This document shows positions 21,809 through 32,276 of a stretch of DNA of 64,000 nucleotides, piece by piece. The stretch lies in contig NZ_AUBC01000011.1 in NCBI RefSeq assembly GCF_000429045.1, positions 62,001-126,000 of the forward strand, written 5' to 3'. The translations under genes and the position numbers were made by a program. The notes below the pieces were generated by a model. The model made no database searches and was not told the origin of the DNA. It worked only from the letters and a program-made list of their open reading frames with translations. Source of the stretch: Salinarimonas rosea DSM 21201. GTDB taxonomy: Bacteria; Pseudomonadota; Alphaproteobacteria; Rhizobiales; Beijerinckiaceae. Position 1 is the first letter of the stretch; each line of letters begins with the position of its first letter.

Positions 21809-22348
21809 GTGGCCCAGACCACCGCAGCGCAAGAGCCAACCCGGCGCGACTTCCTGTTCCTGGCGACGGGCGCCATGGGCGCGGTCGGCGTCGCCGCCGC
21901 CGCCTGGCCGTTCATCGCGCAGCTCGCTCCGGACGCGCAGACCGTCGCGGCCGGCGCGCCCGTCGAGGTCGACCTGACCCCGATCGCCGAAGGCCAGATC
22001 GTCAAGCTGTTCTGGCGCGGCGCGCTGATCTTCGTGCGCAACCGCACTCCGGCGGAGATCGAGGCCGCGCGCGCGACCCCGCTCGACGACCTCAAGGATC
22101 CGGAGCCGGATCAGGCGCGCGTGATGGAGGGCCGGGAGAACTGGCTCATCATCTTCGGCAACTGCACCCATCTCGGCTGCGTCCCGCTCGACTTCCAGGG
22201 TCAGTACGGCGGCTGGTTCTGCCCCTGCCACGGCTCGGTCTTCGACACGTCGGGCCGCATCCGCTCGGGGCCGGCGCCGATCAACCTGCCGGTCCCGCCC
22301 TATCGATTCGTCGACGACGGCCGGATCGTCATCGGCGAGACGGCCTGA
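21809..22348 (+). CDS. petA: Ubiquinol-cytochrome c reductase, Rieske iron-sulfur subunit
   Basis: 2Fe-2S subunit of the bc1 complex, carrying electrons from ubiquinol to cytochrome c1. The 179-residue protein has a twin-arginine signal anchor ([17 protein letters not shown]) and the two cluster boxes CTHLGC and CPCHGS, whose Cys and His residues hold the cluster. The GTG at 21809 gives the family-typical short N-terminus ([14 protein letters not shown]); an in-frame TTG at 21785 is less likely. It is the first gene of petABC. Confidence 0.97.
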   Translation: MAQTTAAQEPTRRDFLFLATGAMGAVGVAAAAWPFIAQLAPDAQTVAAGAPVEVDLTPIAEGQIVKLFWRGALIFVRNRTPAEIEAARATPLDDLKDPEPDQARVMEGRENWLIIFGNCTHLGCVPLDFQGQYGGWFCPCHGSVFDTSGRIRSGPAPINLPVPPYRFVDDGRIVIGETA

Positions 22349-22446
22349 GGGCGAGAGCGCGCCTCGCGGCGGCGACGCATAGCGCGCCCGCCGCCGACGG
22401 AAATCCGAACGAGAGCCGATCAGGCGAGACCAAGCAGGCCAGACTC

Positions 22447-23730
22447 ATGAGCTCACATCCCACCACCTACGTTCCCAAGAGCGCCGCCGCGAAGTGGCTG
22501 GAGAGCCGGCTGCCGATCATCGGCCTCGTGCATTCCTCCTTCGTCGCCTTCCCGGTGCCGCGGAACCTGACGTACTTCTGGACCTTCGGCGCGATCCTGA
22601 TGGTGATGCTGATCATCCAGCTCGTCACCGGCATCGTGCTGGCGATGCACTACACGGCGCATGCCGACTACGCCTTCACCTCGGTCGAGCACATCATGCG
22701 CAACGTCGAGTACGGCTGGCTGCTGCGCTACATGCACGCGAACGGCGCGTCGTTCTTCTTCATCGCGGTCTACATCCACATCTTCCGCGGCCTCTTCTAC
22801 GGCTCCTACAAGGCGCCGCGCGAGGTCTTGTGGATCCTGGGCGTGATCATCCTGCTCCTGATGATGGCCACCGCCTTCATGGGCTACGTGCTGCCCTGGG
22901 GCCAGATGTCCTTCTGGGGCGCCACCGTGATCACCAACCTGTTCTCGGTGATCCCGCTCGTGGGCGACACCATCGTGTCGTTCCTCTGGGGCGGCTACTC
23001 GGTGGGCAACCCGACGCTCAACCGCTTCTTCTCGCTGCACTACCTCCTGCCCTTCATGATCCTCGGCGTGGCCATGCTGCACGTCTGGGCGCTGCACGTG
23101 CCGGGGAACAACAACCCGACCGGCGTGCCGATCAAGTCCGGCAAGGACGCGGTGCCGTTCCACCCCTACATGACGGTCAAGGACACGTTCTCGATCGTCT
23201 GCTTCCTCGCCGTCTTCGCCTGGTTCGTGTTCTACCTGCCGAACTATCTCGGCCACGCCGACAACTACGTCCCGGCGAACCCCGCGGTGACGCCGGCGCA
23301 CATCGTGCCCGAGTGGTACTTCCTGCCCTTCTACGCGATCCTGCGCGCCGTCCCCGATGCGCTCTTCGGCGTCATCCTGATGTTCGCGTCGATCGCGGTG
23401 CTGGCCTTCCTGCCCTGGCTCGACACCTCGAAGGTGCGCTCGGGCTCGTACCGGCCGATCTTCCGGGTGCTGTTCTGGGCCTTCGTCGTCACCTGCCTGG
23501 TGCTCGGCTGGCTCGGCTCGCGTCCCGCCGAGGGCATCTACGTGATCCTCGCGCAGATCTTCACCGTGCTCTACTTCGCCTACTTCCTGATCGCGATGCC
23601 GCTGCTCGGCCTGCTCGAGAAGCCGCTGCCGCTGCCGAACTCCATCACGGAGGCGGTGCTGGGCAAGAAGCAGGCGAGCGGGTCGGGCATGCCCGTCGGC
23701 GCCGCCGCCGAGCCTCAGTCCAAGGGCTGA
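22447..23730 (+). CDS. petB: Cytochrome b of the bc1 complex
   Basis: Integral membrane subunit with the ubiquinol oxidation and reduction sites, 427 residues with about eight transmembrane helices. Diagnostic sequences are the Qo-site PEWY in [36 protein letters not shown], and the haem-ligand histidines in helices B and D ([17 protein letters not shown]). The start ATG follows petA by 98 bp. The C-terminal tail ends QSKG, with petC beginning 41 bp later. Confidence 0.98.
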   Translation: MSSHPTTYVPKSAAAKWLESRLPIIGLVHSSFVAFPVPRNLTYFWTFGAILMVMLIIQLVTGIVLAMHYTAHADYAFTSVEHIMRNVEYGWLLRYMHANGASFFFIAVYIHIFRGLFYGSYKAPREVLWILGVIILLLMMATAFMGYVLPWGQMSFWGATVITNLFSVIPLVGDTIVSFLWGGYSVGNPTLNRFFSLHYLLPFMILGVAMLHVWALHVPGNNNPTGVPIKSGKDAVPFHPYMTVKDTFSIVCFLAVFAWFVFYLPNYLGHADNYVPANPAVTPAHIVPEWYFLPFYAILRAVPDALFGVILMFASIAVLAFLPWLDTSKVRSGSYRPIFRVLFWAFVVTCLVLGWLGSRPAEGIYVILAQIFTVLYFAYFLIAMPLLGLLEKPLPLPNSITEAVLGKKQASGSGMPVGAAAEPQSKG

Positions 23731-23771
23731 GGCGAGGCCCGATGCGAGATCAGGACAAGGGTTCGAGAACC

Positions 23772-24644
23772 ATGAACAAGACCCTCTTCATCGCCGGCTT
23801 CTTCGCGGCGTCCCTGGCGTTCTCCGGCGGTGCGGCGAACGCGGCTCCCGGCGGCGTCGTCCCGCCGCGGAACGACTGGAGCTTCGCCGGTCCCTTCGGC
23901 ACCTTCGACCGCGCGCAGCTGCAGCGCGGGTTCCTGGTGTTCAAGACGGTCTGCGCCTCCTGCCACGGCCTCGAGAAGGTCTCCTTCCGCAATCTCGCGG
24001 AGGAGGGCGGCCCCGAGTATACCGAGGCGCAGGTCGAGGCCTTCGCCGCGGAGTTCCTCGTCGACGGCGGCTACGACGAGTTCGGTGATCCCGTCCAGCG
24101 TGCGGCCACGCCGGCCGACTTCTGGCCCTCGCCGTTCGCGAACTATCAGCAGGCGGCCGCGGCGAACGGCGGCAAGGCCCCGCCGGACCTCTCGGTGATG
24201 GCCAAGGCCCGCACCTACGAGCGCGGATTCCCCTGGTGGATCACCGACGTCTTCACGCAGTACAACGAGAACGGCGTCGACTACCTGTCCGCCTTCCTGC
24301 AGGGCTACGTCGAGCCGCCGGAGGACTTCGACCCGGCGCTCGGAAACTGGAACTTGTATTACCCCGGCCACATCGTGGCGATGCCCAACGTGCTCTTCGA
24401 CGGAGCCGTCGAGTACCCGCGCGACGCCCAGGAGCGCCCGATCGTCCCGGAGACCGTGGAGCAGTACGCCAAGGACGTGACGGCGTTCCTGATGTGGACC
24501 GCCGAGCCGCACCTCGAGGCGCGCAAGGCCATGGGCTTCCAGGTGCTGGTGTTCCTGCTCGTCTTCGCGGGGCTCTTGTACTTCACCAAGAAGCGCATCT
24601 GGGCGCGGGTCGGGGGCGAGACCGAGGGTCACGCCGCGGGCTGA
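23772..24644 (+). CDS. petC: Cytochrome c1 of the bc1 complex
   Basis: Membrane-anchored c-type cytochrome of 290 residues. A signal peptide (MNKTLFIAGFFAASLAFSGG...ANA) is followed by the haem site VCASCHGLEKVSFRNL; the axial Met is in IVAMPNVLFDG, and a C-terminal helix (VLVFLLVFAGLLYFTKK) anchors it. The ATG at 23772 was chosen because it gives a clean signal peptide; an in-frame ATG at 23742 would add ten residues. A strong intrinsic terminator follows, closing the petABC operon. Confidence 0.97.
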   Translation: MNKTLFIAGFFAASLAFSGGAANAAPGGVVPPRNDWSFAGPFGTFDRAQLQRGFLVFKTVCASCHGLEKVSFRNLAEEGGPEYTEAQVEAFAAEFLVDGGYDEFGDPVQRAATPADFWPSPFANYQQAAAANGGKAPPDLSVMAKARTYERGFPWWITDVFTQYNENGVDYLSAFLQGYVEPPEDFDPALGNWNLYYPGHIVAMPNVLFDGAVEYPRDAQERPIVPETVEQYAKDVTAFLMWTAEPHLEARKAMGFQVLVFLLVFAGLLYFTKKRIWARVGGETEGHAAG

Positions 24645-24675
24645 CGCCGCCTCCCGCCGCATCGCGGACGATACG

Positions 24676-24710
24676 AAGGGGGCGTCCCGCGCGGGCGCCC
24701 CCTTTTTCTT
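24676..24710 (+). terminator. Intrinsic terminator of petABC
   Basis: Stem AAGGGGGCG (24676-24684) pairs with CGCCCCCTT (24696-24704), with an inner CCC/GGG stem in the loop, followed by a T-run from 24703. It starts 32 bp after the petC stop. Confidence 0.92.
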
Positions 24711-24826
24711 GCGCCACGGATCTCGCGCGCGACATCTCTCTTGCGCGACGGAACCGGCATTTCGGGGGTTGCTCGCGCCGCGCTTCCGGCTAGCATCGCG
24801 CTGCAACAACCGGGGAGGCCGACGAG

Positions 24827-25702
<876 letters not shown>

Positions 25703-25716
25703 CCGATTCCGCCTTC

Positions 25717-26277
25717 ATGGACACGCGCCCGATGGACATCCCTGTCGTCTCCGAGATCAAGTCGGCGATCCGCACGATCCCCGATTACCCCAAGCCCGGA
25801 ATCATGTTCCGGGACATCACCACGCTGCTCGGCGACACCCGCGCCTTCCGCCGCACGATCGACGAGCTGGTCAATCCCTACGCCGGCACCAAGGTCGACA
25901 AGATCGCCGGCATCGAGGCGCGCGGCTTCATCGTGGGCGGGGCGATGGCGCACCAGCTCTCGGCGGGCTTCGTGCCGATCCGCAAGAAGGGCAAGCTGCC
26001 CCACCAGGTGGTCAGCATCGCCTACGCCCTGGAATACGGATCCGACGAGATCGAGATCCACGCCGACGCCCTCGTCGCCGGCGAGCGGGTGGTGCTCGTC
26101 GACGACCTGATCGCCACCGGCGGCACCGCCACCGCCGCCGTCGAGCTGCTGCGCCGGATCGGCGCCGAGGTCGTCGCCTGCTGCTTCGTCGTCGACCTGC
26201 CCGATCTCGGCGGCGCCGAGCGGCTGCGGGCGATGGGGGTGGAGGTTCGGTCGCTGGTGGCGTTCGAGGGGCATTGA
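25717..26277 (+). CDS. apt: Adenine phosphoribosyltransferase
   Basis: Converts adenine and PRPP to AMP. It has 186 residues from the ATG at 25717; an internal ATG at 25732 ([20 protein letters not shown]) would give 181 and is equally plausible. Motifs: [33 protein letters not shown] and the PRPP loop [17 protein letters not shown]. It is co-directional with mtnP and probably co-transcribed. Confidence 0.95.
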   Translation: MDTRPMDIPVVSEIKSAIRTIPDYPKPGIMFRDITTLLGDTRAFRRTIDELVNPYAGTKVDKIAGIEARGFIVGGAMAHQLSAGFVPIRKKGKLPHQVVSIAYALEYGSDEIEIHADALVAGERVVLVDDLIATGGTATAAVELLRRIGAEVVACCFVVDLPDLGGAERLRAMGVEVRSLVAFEGH

Positions 26278-26314
26278 GGGCTCTAGACGCGCCGGAGCGT
26301 GCCTCTTGTGATCG

Positions 26315-26329
26315 GAACGAAAATAGAAC
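26315..26329. promoter_or_regulatory. LexA (SOS) box upstream of ssb
   Basis: GAAC-GAAAATA-GAAC is the reverse complement of the alphaproteobacterial LexA operator GTTC-N7-GTTC. It is centred about 120 bp before the ssb start in a locally AT-rich stretch, suggesting DNA-damage control of ssb. Confidence 0.75.
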
Positions 26330-26441
26330 ATAACCGGCGCGGCACCGGCGGCGAAAGGGCGGTGGACACGGCCTCCCGGGGCTTGCCGAGCGGCCTTTCG
26401 GGCCGCACAAAGGCGACGAGCGAAGGACAGCGGAGGCGATC

Positions 26442-26990
26442 ATGGCCGGCGTGAACAAGGTGATCCTGGTGGGCAACCTGGGGAAGGACCCCGAGGTGCG
26501 ACGCACCGCCAACGGCGATCCGGTCGTCAACCTGCGGCTGGCGACGTCGGAGAGCTGGCGCGACAAGACGACGGGCGAGCGGCGGGAGAAGACCGAGTGG
26601 CACTCGGTCGTGATCTTCAACGAGCCGCTCGGCAAGATCGCGGAGCAGTACCTGAAGAAGGGTTCGACGGTCTACATCGAGGGCCAGCTGCAGACCCGCA
26701 AGTGGACCGACCGCGAGGGCGTGGAGAAGTACACGACCGAGATCGTGCTGCAGCGCTACCGCGGCGAGCTGACGCTGCTGGGCGGTCGCGGCGGCGGCGG
26801 TGGTGGCGGCGGCGGCGACTACGAGGGCGGTGACGACTACGGTGGCGGCGGTGGTGGCGGTGGCGACTTCGGCCGCTCGTCGCCGATGGAGCGCCGCCCG
26901 GCGAGCCCCGGCGGCGGCGGCTCGGGCGGCGGTGGCGCAGGCGGCGGCGGCTCGCGCTACGACGACCTGGACGACGACATCCCGTTCTGA
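26442..26990 (+). CDS. ssb: Single-stranded DNA-binding protein
   Basis: Binds and protects single-stranded DNA in replication, repair and recombination. The OB fold occupies about residues 1-110 ([20 protein letters not shown] at the start, [14 protein letters not shown]). A glycine-rich disordered linker follows (long runs of GGC/GGT codons), and the acidic tip DDDIPF recruits partner proteins. At 182 residues it is a typical alphaproteobacterial SSB. GGAGG lies five bases before the ATG. The gene is not next to uvrA here, unlike in many relatives. Confidence 0.97.
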   Translation: MAGVNKVILVGNLGKDPEVRRTANGDPVVNLRLATSESWRDKTTGERREKTEWHSVVIFNEPLGKIAEQYLKKGSTVYIEGQLQTRKWTDREGVEKYTTEIVLQRYRGELTLLGGRGGGGGGGGGDYEGGDDYGGGGGGGGDFGRSSPMERRPASPGGGGSGGGGAGGGGSRYDDLDDDIPF

Positions 26991-27087
26991 GGGCGGGTGT
27001 GCCCGCCGGGGATTGATCCATGTCAACCCTCTCGGCGCCGCATGCGCTAGTCTCCCGATCGGGGGCGTCTGCGAATGTGGTGACGCC

Positions 27088-29745
27088 ATGCCGATCGGGG
27101 ACTTCCGCCGTGAGCGTGTCTCGGGACGCGCGCGCCGCCTTCTGAAGCTGGCGGCGCTCGCGCCGACGCTGGCCTGCGCGGCCGGCACGGCGTCCGCGCA
27201 GCAGGCGGGCTTGCTGCGCCCGTCGATCGTCGAGCCGGTGCACGAGGGTGCCGGCGCCGTCTACGTCGAGAGCATCCAGCGCGGGAGCGAGGTGACACTC
27301 GTCGCCTACGATGCGGACGGCGAGCCGACCCGGCTCGACGTCGTCCCGAACGCGGCCGGGCCCGTGCGGCTGGCAGCCCCGTGGGACGATCCCGTCGATG
27401 CATTACGTGCAGGCCGCGACATCGCGGCCTGCGCCTCGCGCAGCGGGGTGCCGATCGTCTGCTCGGAGCGGGTGGAGGTCCGGCCGCGCCCGACGCGGAT
27501 GATGGCGGCGCCCGTCTACGAAGCGAACACGGTCTTCTACATGGGCGCCGGCTGTGTCGGAGCGCTCGCGTCCGGGCTCCTCCCGGGGGCGGAGATCGCG
27601 CTGGTCGATCCGACAGCATCGGATCCGCTCCTCGCCATCGCCGAGTTCGATCCGTTCCGCCCCGCGGCACTCGCCATCCCCGACCCGTTCTGGCCGCGCA
27701 GCACGCACGCCCTGCGGCTGGAGGCACGGCTCGGTGGGCAGCCCTTCACGACGCAGGCGCGGCTGCCGCCGCTGACGCGCGTCGATACGCTGGCCGGCTG
27801 CGAGCGCCGGCTCGAGCCCCCCGCCTTTCCTGCGCCGGTGGCGGCGTGCCGCCCGGTGGTCGCGCTGGAGGGGCTCGTCCCCGGCGCGCGCTACGGGATC
27901 GAGCGCGAAGGCGACGCCGTGCTGTTCGGCCCGCGATGCGCCACCGCCCCGACCGCGGGGTCGCGCCTCGGCGGTCTCCCCCTGCCGGGCGACGCGCTCC
28001 GGGCCGGCCAGGAGATGCCGGGCGCGAGCCTCGCTTCGTGCGGGCAGGCCCGCATCGACGTCGTGCCGGCCGGGCTCCCCCCGGTCGTCATCGAGCCGGT
28101 TTCGGCGGGCGACACGACGCTGTCGCTGCGGGATGCAATCGAGGGCGCGATCCTCTCGGTCGAGGTCGTCGACGCGACGGGCGCCGTGGTGCGCGCCTAC
28201 GCGGACATCCCGGTCGCCGCACAATCGCTCGCGCCATTGCGGCTCTCCTTCGCCGCGGCCGAGGCGTTCGCCCCCGGCCAGACGATCCGCGTGATCGCGC
28301 GGATCGTGCCGGGAGAGAACGGGCCGGCGGCCTGTGCGCAGGAGAGCGTCGCCGAGGTGCCGGTCGGCCCGGCGCCGACCTCGTTGCCCGCGCCGCAGAT
28401 CGTGGAGCCGGTCCATGCCTGCATGGGGTCGGTCGTCGTGCGCGGGCGGCTCGACCGTGCCTCGGCGACGGTGCTCGGCAGCGGCCCCATCCTGAGCGCA
28501 GCGGGTGAGACAAACCTCGAGATCGGGCGCGCGGCGGCCGACCGCATCCCGCTCCACTATGCGCTCGAGGCCGGCTGGTCGCTGGTCGCACGCCAGTCCG
28601 CCGGCGGCGTCGAGAGCGGCGCGAGCACGGCCGTCACGGTGGCGCCGGCGCCCGACCTCGGGCAACTCGTCCTCGACATCCGCGGAGCGGGGATGCGCGA
28701 CCTGCGCCACGGCGACGCCTATGTCCTCGACGCCTGCCGGGCGGGCGTCCACGTCCTCAACGGCCCCGTCGGTGCGCAGGTGGACGTCGTCCGCACCGAG
28801 CGGGAGACGCCGGGTGGCGCGATGGCCTCTGCTCACCGCCTGCTGGCGCAGGGAGTCCTGCACGGGTCGACCGACGATGTGATCGCGCTCCCTGCGGCCT
28901 CGCTCCTCCCGGGGGACCGCGTGGTCGCGCGACCGACCCTGTGCGGGCGCACCAGCGAAGTCCCGACACCCTCGAACGTGCTCCGTGCCGTCCACGCGTT
29001 GGCCATCGACGACAAGCGGCTCGCGACGGTGGAGATCCCCGATGCCGGCGGACGTCTGCTCGCAATCGACATCGGTCTCGGATGCCCGGCACAGCGCCCG
29101 CTCGCCGTGACGCTCGCGAGCGACGCGCCGGACGTCGTCGAGATCGTCGACCCGGCGTCCGGTTCCCTGACGATTGCCCGAGGCGCGACATCGGCACGCA
29201 TCGTCGTGCGGGCGAAGGCCCGGGGCCGCGCGGTCCTCTCCGCCTGGGGGCCGCACGTCGTCGCCCGCCCGGCCGCGGCGGGGCTCGGCGCCACGGGGCT
29301 GGCGGAGGTGCGGGTCTTCGCCTGGAGCGAGCCGCAGACCGTGCGGGTCATGCTGCACCCGAGCCCGTCGCCACCCGCGTATGTGGTCCCCGACGTGCCC
29401 TATGGGGGGCGGCCGTTCGAAGGCGCGCCGGATGCCGCGTCCATCGTGACGGGGCGTGGGACGCGCGTCCTGAGCATCACCAACACGAGCGGCGGGCAAT
29501 GCTCGCTGCGGCTGCTCGAGGCACTCGGTCCTCCGGAGAACCCGTGCGTCGAACCCGTGCCCATCGCCGCCTACGTCCGGCCGGAGGGTGCGCCTGTCGC
29601 CGGAATCCCCACCTCCGTCGACCTGACGACGCGCCCGGGCGCGCCGCTGCCGGTCGACCGGACCTGGTTCGCGTGCAGCGTCGGCGATCCATGCGACGAG
29701 GACGACGTCGGCCTGCGTCTGGAATACGAGGCGCTCGTGGACTGA
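27088..29745 (+). CDS. Large secreted protein of unknown function with repeated EPV segments
   Basis: Protein of 885 residues with an N-terminal export signal (RRLLKLAALAPTLACAAGTASAQ) and no later membrane helix, so probably periplasmic or extracellular. A short segment recurs near residues 45, 331 and 434 (PSIVEPVHEG, PVVIEPVSAG, PQIVEPVHAC), each followed by beta-rich sequence, suggesting tandem beta-sandwich modules; paired cysteines are scattered through the modules. No catalytic motif or known family was recognised. The ATG at 27088 was chosen because the signal peptide starts there. It converges on pcaF with a 10-bp gap. Confidence 0.7.
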   Translation: MPIGDFRRERVSGRARRLLKLAALAPTLACAAGTASAQQAGLLRPSIVEPVHEGAGAVYVESIQRGSEVTLVAYDADGEPTRLDVVPNAAGPVRLAAPWDDPVDALRAGRDIAACASRSGVPIVCSERVEVRPRPTRMMAAPVYEANTVFYMGAGCVGALASGLLPGAEIALVDPTASDPLLAIAEFDPFRPAALAIPDPFWPRSTHALRLEARLGGQPFTTQARLPPLTRVDTLAGCERRLEPPAFPAPVAACRPVVALEGLVPGARYGIEREGDAVLFGPRCATAPTAGSRLGGLPLPGDALRAGQEMPGASLASCGQARIDVVPAGLPPVVIEPVSAGDTTLSLRDAIEGAILSVEVVDATGAVVRAYADIPVAAQSLAPLRLSFAAAEAFAPGQTIRVIARIVPGENGPAACAQESVAEVPVGPAPTSLPAPQIVEPVHACMGSVVVRGRLDRASATVLGSGPILSAAGETNLEIGRAAADRIPLHYALEAGWSLVARQSAGGVESGASTAVTVAPAPDLGQLVLDIRGAGMRDLRHGDAYVLDACRAGVHVLNGPVGAQVDVVRTERETPGGAMASAHRLLAQGVLHGSTDDVIALPAASLLPGDRVVARPTLCGRTSEVPTPSNVLRAVHALAIDDKRLATVEIPDAGGRLLAIDIGLGCPAQRPLAVTLASDAPDVVEIVDPASGSLTIARGATSARIVVRAKARGRAVLSAWGPHVVARPAAAGLGATGLAEVRVFAWSEPQTVRVMLHPSPSPPAYVVPDVPYGGRPFEGAPDAASIVTGRGTRVLSITNTSGGQCSLRLLEALGPPENPCVEPVPIAAYVRPEGAPVAGIPTSVDLTTRPGAPLPVDRTWFACSVGDPCDEDDVGLRLEYEALVD

Positions 29746-29755
29746 CGCGGCTGCG

Positions 29756-30958
29756 TCACGCCCGCTCCAGCGCCATCGCGACCCCCTCGCCGACGCCCAC
29801 GCACATGGTCGCCAGCGCCAGCCTGCCGTCGCGGGCGTGGAGCGCCCGGGCGGCGGTGCCGACGAGGCGGGCGCCGGACATGCCGAGCGGGTGGCCCAGC
29901 GCGATGGCGCCGCCGTGCGGGTTGACGTGCGCGGCGTCGTCGGCGACGCCGAGGTCGCGCAGCGCCGCGAGCACCTGCGCGGCGAAGGCCTCATTGAGCT
30001 CGAGCACGTCGAAGCCGGAGACCGCGAGACCGAGCCGCTCGCACAGCTTGCGCGTGGCGGGCACGGGGCCGACGCCCATCACCCGCGGCGCGACGCCGGC
30101 CGACGCCATGCCGAGCACCTTGGCGATGGGCACGAGGCCGAGCGCCGCGGCACGCTCGCTCGTGGCGAGCACGAGCGCGGCGGCGCCGTCGTTGACGCCC
30201 GACGCGTTGCCCGCCGTCACCGTCCCGTTCTCGCGGAAGGGTGCCTTCAGCTTGGCGAGCGCGTCCGCCGTCGTGTCGGGGCGGGGATGCTCGTCGCGGT
30301 CCACCACCTCGACGGCGCCCTTGCGGCCGGGGATCTCGACGGGGACGATCTCGCCGGCATGGAAGCCCGCCTGCGCGGCGGCCCCGTAGCGCTGCTGCGA
30401 GCGCAGGGCGAAGGCGTCCTGGTCGGCGCGGGAGACGCCGCACTCGGCCGCGACGTTCTCGCCGGTCTCCGGCATCGAGTCGATGCCGTATCGCGCCTTC
30501 ATCTGCGGGTTGACGAAGCGCCAGCCGATCGTCGTGTCGTGGATCTCGGCGGAGCGCTGGAAGGCGCTCTCGGCCTTGCCCATCACCAGCGGCGCGCGGG
30601 TCATCGACTCGACGCCGCCGGCGATGGCGCAGTCGATCTCGCCGGCGCGGATGGCGCGGGCGGCGGCGCCCACCGCGTCCATGCCCGACGCGCACAGCCG
30701 GTTGAGCGTCAGGCCCGGCACCGTCTCCGGCAGGCCGGCGAGGAGGAGCGCCATGCGCGCGACGTTGCGGTTGTCCTCGCCCGCCTGGTTGGCGCAGCCG
30801 AGGTAGACCTCGTCGAGCGCCTCCGCCAGGGCGGGCGTGCGCGCCACGAGCGCGCGGATCGGCACCGCGGCGAGGTCGTCGGCACGCACCCGCGCGAGCG
30901 CGCCGCCGTAGCGGCCGATCGGGGTGCGCACGTAGTCGCAGATGTAGACGTCGCGCAT
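29756..30958 (-). CDS. pcaF: 3-oxoadipyl-CoA thiolase
   Basis: Thiolase of 400 residues that splits beta-ketoadipyl-CoA into succinyl-CoA and acetyl-CoA, the last step of aromatic degradation. The N-terminus [20 protein letters not shown] is characteristic of PcaF/PaaJ more than of generic acetyl-CoA acetyltransferases. The catalytic residues are the Cys in [12 protein letters not shown], the His in [14 protein letters not shown] and the Cys in [16 protein letters not shown] precedes the ATG. No other pca genes are in the window, so assignment as a general acyl-CoA thiolase remains possible. Confidence 0.88.
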   Translation of the reverse strand: MRDVYICDYVRTPIGRYGGALARVRADDLAAVPIRALVARTPALAEALDEVYLGCANQAGEDNRNVARMALLLAGLPETVPGLTLNRLCASGMDAVGAAARAIRAGEIDCAIAGGVESMTRAPLVMGKAESAFQRSAEIHDTTIGWRFVNPQMKARYGIDSMPETGENVAAECGVSRADQDAFALRSQQRYGAAAQAGFHAGEIVPVEIPGRKGAVEVVDRDEHPRPDTTADALAKLKAPFRENGTVTAGNASGVNDGAAALVLATSERAAALGLVPIAKVLGMASAGVAPRVMGVGPVPATRKLCERLGLAVSGFDVLELNEAFAAQVLAALRDLGVADDAAHVNPHGGAIALGHPLGMSGARLVGTAARALHARDGRLALATMCVGVGEGVAMALERA

Positions 30959-31071
30959 GGCTCTTCCTCCCGCCCTCCCGGCTCGCCGTGGACCCGTGTG
31001 TCGCGCCGGCGGGGCGCGCGGTCAAGCGAGGGGGCGGGCAGGCGGGATGCGTCCCCGCGCGCTGCGCGCGC

Positions 31072-31491
31072 TCAATCCGCCGGGGGCTTGCCGCGCAGGC
31101 TCTTGGTGCGCGCGTGCTTCGTCTTGGTGTCGAGCCGTCGGCGCTTCGAGGCCAGCGTCGGTCGCGTGGGGCGGCGCGGCGGCGGGCGGTAGGCGGCGCG
31201 GCGGATCATCTCGACGAGGCGCGCGATCGCGTCGGCGCGGTTGCGCTCCTGGTCGCGGTAGACCTGGGCGGTGATGACGACGACGCCGTCCTTCGTCATC
31301 CGCGAGCCGGCGATCGCCGGCAGGCGCGCCTTCACCGGATCGGGCAGGGAGGGGGAGCCGGCCGCGTCGAAGCGCAGCTGGACGGCGCTCGAGACCTTGT
31401 TGACGTTCTGCCCGCCGGGACCCGAGGCGCGGATCGGCACCAGCTCGATCTCGTCCTCGTCGAGGGCGATCGTGGGCGTGACCTCGATCAT
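31072..31491 (-). CDS. arfB: Alternative ribosome-rescue factor ArfB (YaeJ)
   Basis: Peptidyl-tRNA hydrolase-like release factor of 139 residues that frees stalled ribosomes lacking a stop codon. The GGQ catalytic motif is in IRASGPGGQNVNKVSSAVQLRF. The basic C-terminal tail (KRRRLDTKTKHARTKSLRGK) is the part that enters the empty mRNA channel. The ATG at 31491 (MIEVTPTIAL) is the conserved start; an upstream ATG would add 25 unrelated residues. It is divergent from a small membrane-protein gene. Confidence 0.93.
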   Translation of the reverse strand: MIEVTPTIALDEDEIELVPIRASGPGGQNVNKVSSAVQLRFDAAGSPSLPDPVKARLPAIAGSRMTKDGVVVITAQVYRDQERNRADAIARLVEMIRRAAYRPPPRRPTRPTLASKRRRLDTKTKHARTKSLRGKPPAD

Positions 31492-31549
31492 TTGAAACTC
31501 GCGGCGGGCGTTCCGATATAGGAGCGAGACGAGAGGGAGATGTGAGCGC

Positions 31550-31876
31550 ATGATCCGTTTCATCAAGTACGACGGCCGTCAACCGCGCCTGGTCACGGTC
31601 CCGCGCTGGGCGATCGGGCTCGGGTTGGTCGCGGCCTTCCTCGTCGGGCTCCTCGTGCTGACGCTCGCCTTCGGCATCGCGCTCGTGGCGGTGCCGGTCC
31701 TGCTCGTCGCCGGCGGCATCGCCGCCTGGATCGGGCGCGGCAAGGCGCTCGGAGGCCGGGGGAACGTCGCGCCGCGCCCGGGGACGGCGCAGGATCCCTT
31801 CCGCCCGCGCCGGCCGGGCGAGCGCGAGATCATCGACGTCGAGTACCGCGTCGTCGACCGCGACGAGCCGCGCTGA
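31550..31876 (+). CDS. Small membrane protein, unknown function
   Basis: Protein of 108 residues with a hydrophobic hairpin (about 20-62, two helices joined by FGIALVAVP) and a basic/proline-rich cytosolic tail ending DVEYRVVDRDEPR. No family was recognised. It lies 7 bp upstream of the DUF6522-like gene, so the two are probably co-transcribed. Confidence 0.7.
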   Translation: MIRFIKYDGRQPRLVTVPRWAIGLGLVAAFLVGLLVLTLAFGIALVAVPVLLVAGGIAAWIGRGKALGGRGNVAPRPGTAQDPFRPRRPGEREIIDVEYRVVDRDEPR

Positions 31877-31883
31877 GGCGGCG

Positions 31884-32177
31884 ATGGGCGAGGCCTTCGT
31901 GCGCCGCGACGCAGACGGCTTCGATGTCGATGCGGCGCTGATCGGCTCCGGGCTCGGGCTCGCGCCCGAGCGGGTCGTCGCGCTCCTGCGCGAGGGTGCG
32001 ATCACGAGCCTCGTCGAGCGCGGCGAGAACGAGGACGCGGGCCGCTGGCGCCTGACCTTCTTCCACGCGAGCGCCCGCTTCCGGATCGTCGTCGACGACG
32101 TCGGGCGGGTGATCTCGCGCTCGCGGGTCTCGTTCGGCGATGCGCCGCTGCCCCCCGCGATGCGCCGGCCGGGATAG
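31884..32177 (+). CDS. DUF6522-like small protein
   Basis: Soluble protein of 97 residues. The pattern GFDVDAALIGSGLGLAP...ITSLVERGENEDAGRWRLTF followed by RFRIVVDDVGRVISRSRVSFG fits the uncharacterised DUF6522 family, judged by memory of the family and not by a search. No catalytic residues are apparent. It follows the small membrane-protein gene closely. Confidence 0.65.
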   Translation: MGEAFVRRDADGFDVDAALIGSGLGLAPERVVALLREGAITSLVERGENEDAGRWRLTFFHASARFRIVVDDVGRVISRSRVSFGDAPLPPAMRRPG

Positions 32178-32276
32178 CGCTGCTCGCGCAACCGTTGACC
32201 GGCTCTTAACCACTCTCGTTCATCTTCCGGAAAGCATGCCGCGTCCCGTCGCGGCCGTTCCGGAGCCCCAGCACCC

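Noticed and set aside
22494-23760. Long plus-strand frame overlapping petB and running into petC
   Set aside because: Only its last part is the real petC; the portion over petB is Arg/Ala-rich shadow sequence, so the start was placed at 23772.
26786-26960. GGC/GGT runs as a separate repeat element
   Set aside because: They encode the normal glycine-rich linker of SSB and are not an independent element.
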